Origin: an uncultured Lachnospiraceae bacterium | GTDB lineage: Bacteria > Bacillota > Clostridia > Lachnospirales > Lachnospiraceae | NCBI GenBank assembly: GCA_934339365.1 | Contig: CAKRHW010000005.1 | Coordinates: 11,234 to 75,233, forward strand | Direction of reading: 5' to 3' | Length of the DNA: 64,000 nt | Shown here: piece by piece, positions 63,043 through 64,000 of the stretch | Position numbering within the stretch: the first letter of the stretch is position 1 | Layout of the letters: each line of letters starts with the position of its first letter | Notes under the pieces: generated by a model | Database searches by the model: none | What the model was told of the DNA's origin: nothing | The model's input: only the letters and a program-made list of their open reading frames with translations | Translations under genes and position numbers: made by a program

Positions 63043-63789
63043 ATGGCAAAGAATAAGGCAGTTGTAAAGGTTGAGCATGTTAGTATGAAGTTTAATTTAA
63101 GCTCAGAAAAGGTGGACAGCCTGAAAGAATATTTAATTAAATCAATACGAAGAGAAATTACCCATGATGAATTCTGGGCATTAAATGATGTATCCTTTGA
63201 ATTAAAAAAAGGAGACAGACTTGGAATCTTAGGATTAAATGGTGCCGGAAAAAGTACTCTGCTCAAAGTCATTGCCGGTGTATTCAAACCGACAGAAGGA
63301 AGAGTGGTAAAAAATGGAACAATGGCTCCCATGCTGGAATTAGGAGCAGGATTCGATCCACAGTATACAGGGGCTGAGAATATCTTCTTATACGGTTCCG
63401 TATTAGGACTGTCAAAAGAATTTTTAAAAGAAAAATATAATGAGATTGTAGAATTCTCTGAATTAGGGAACTTTATAAATGTTCCGCTAAAGAACTATTC
63501 ATCCGGAATGAAGGCAAGATTAGGTTTTTCCATTGTAACACAGGTAAAACCAGATATTCTGATTCTAGATGAAGTATTAGCGGTAGGAGATGCAAAATTC
63601 AGAAAAAAAAGTGAAGCAAAAGTCATGGAAATGTTTGATCAGGGAGTCACCGTATTATTCGTTTCCCATTCACTTGCACAGGTAAAAAGACTATGTAATA
63701 AAGCAATTTTACTCGAACATGGTCAGATTATCGCAGCAGGAGAAATCGACGAAGTCTCAAAAGTATACGAAGAAAAAACAGACAACTAA
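63043..63789 (+). CDS. tagH: Teichoic-acid-type ABC exporter ATPase
   Basis: A 248-residue ATPase of the TagH/Wzt group. The N-terminal extension VSMKFNLSSEKVDSLKEYL before EFWALNDVSFELKKGD is characteristic. Walker A is LGLNGAGKSTLLK (about 65), then LELGAGFDPQYTGAENI, signature YSSGMKARLGFS (about 151), Walker B ILILDEVLAVGD (about 172) and VSHSL. It ends soon after the H-loop, so it lacks the C-terminal substrate-recognition domain seen in some Wzt proteins and in Bacillus TagH. It closes the locus. Confidence 0.9.
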   Translation: MAKNKAVVKVEHVSMKFNLSSEKVDSLKEYLIKSIRREITHDEFWALNDVSFELKKGDRLGILGLNGAGKSTLLKVIAGVFKPTEGRVVKNGTMAPMLELGAGFDPQYTGAENIFLYGSVLGLSKEFLKEKYNEIVEFSELGNFINVPLKNYSSGMKARLGFSIVTQVKPDILILDEVLAVGDAKFRKKSEAKVMEMFDQGVTVLFVSHSLAQVKRLCNKAILLEHGQIIAAGEIDEVSKVYEEKTDN

Positions 63790-63919
63790 AATCATGCGGT
63801 GCCAGGGACAGAGGTAAAACCTAGAAACAATCCATCTAAATGTGTCTAGAGGAACCCAAGATCAAAACTACCAATAATTGACATCATGCTTTCAAGACAG
63901 TATAATATGTTAGATGCCA

Positions 63920-63977
63920 GGGTCCAAAAGTCAAAGGTGGTCATGCTTGCATGAACACACATTTGACCTTGGGACCC
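63920..63977 (+). repeat. Long imperfect palindrome, REP-like element
   Basis: GGGTCC at 63920 begins an arm that pairs with the arm ending GGGACCC at 63977. GTCAAA and TTTGAC, GTG and CAC, and TCATGC with GCATGA match in order around a two-base centre (63947-63948). A related GTGCCAGGGACAG lies at 63802, so part of the tail may be a degraded repeat. The layout resembles REP sequences mobilised by RAYT transposases. The rest of the 211-base tail (63790-64000) shows no gene. Confidence 0.5.
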
Positions 63978-64000
63978 GCCAAACATGAGAAAGAGTTAAG

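Overview
The window looks like chromosomal DNA from a low-GC, endospore-lineage anaerobic Firmicute, most likely a Lachnospiraceae-type Clostridium relative. The inference rests on paired spore-maturation genes (spmA/spmB), a single-chain pyruvate:ferredoxin oxidoreductase, a fermentative L-lactate dehydrogenase, A/T-rich codon choice, strong GGAGG ribosome sites and an abundance of CDP-glycerol-dependent transferases. Genus cannot be fixed from the sequence alone.

Bases 1-24,000 are a housekeeping/mixed region with genes on both strands: the 3' part of ldh, a DUF1275 membrane protein, spmA, then greA and a small secreted Ig-like (Big_2) protein on the opposite strand, spmB, a membrane acyltransferase, a c-di-GMP phosphodiesterase with a broken GGDEF domain, nifJ (PFOR), a YfhO-type glycan membrane protein, a membrane-anchored PIG-L deacetylase, an aquaporin, a small multidrug-export-type protein facing a MarR regulator, a DUF885 lipoprotein, a rhomboid protease, a HIT protein, murG and an LCP (LytR-CpsA-Psr) ligase. 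Several convergent pairs share bidirectional terminators, and clear sigma-A type promoters can be read in several gaps.

Bases 24,105-45,100 and 50,717-63,789 form a large surface-glycan locus of teichoic-acid type. It holds a polyprenyl-phosphate sugar-1-phosphate transferase to start the chain, GT2 and GT4 glycosyltransferases, one glycerol-3-phosphate cytidylyltransferase (TagD) to make CDP-glycerol, seven separate CDP-glycerol glycerophosphotransferase-family domains, an LtaS-like phosphoglycerol transferase, two GtrA flippase-like proteins, a GtrB-like polyprenyl-phosphate sugar transferase, GT-C-like membrane proteins (DUF2079 and a 640-residue protein), a secreted beta-helix protein and, at the end, a TagGH-type ABC exporter. 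With LCP and YfhO nearby, the simplest reading is assembly, side-chain decoration, export and wall attachment of a glycerol-phosphate-containing polymer.

Bases 45,102-50,582 interrupt that locus with an unrelated cassette that looks more A/T-rich by eye. It has two lipoprotein genes (the second frameshifted in an A7 tract), a small orphan ORF, a strong hairpin leader, two ABC-2 type permeases and a BcrA-like ATPase, with its own consensus promoters and a terminator. It is the least explained part of the window. The last 200 bases carry a long imperfect palindrome resembling a REP-like mobile repeat.
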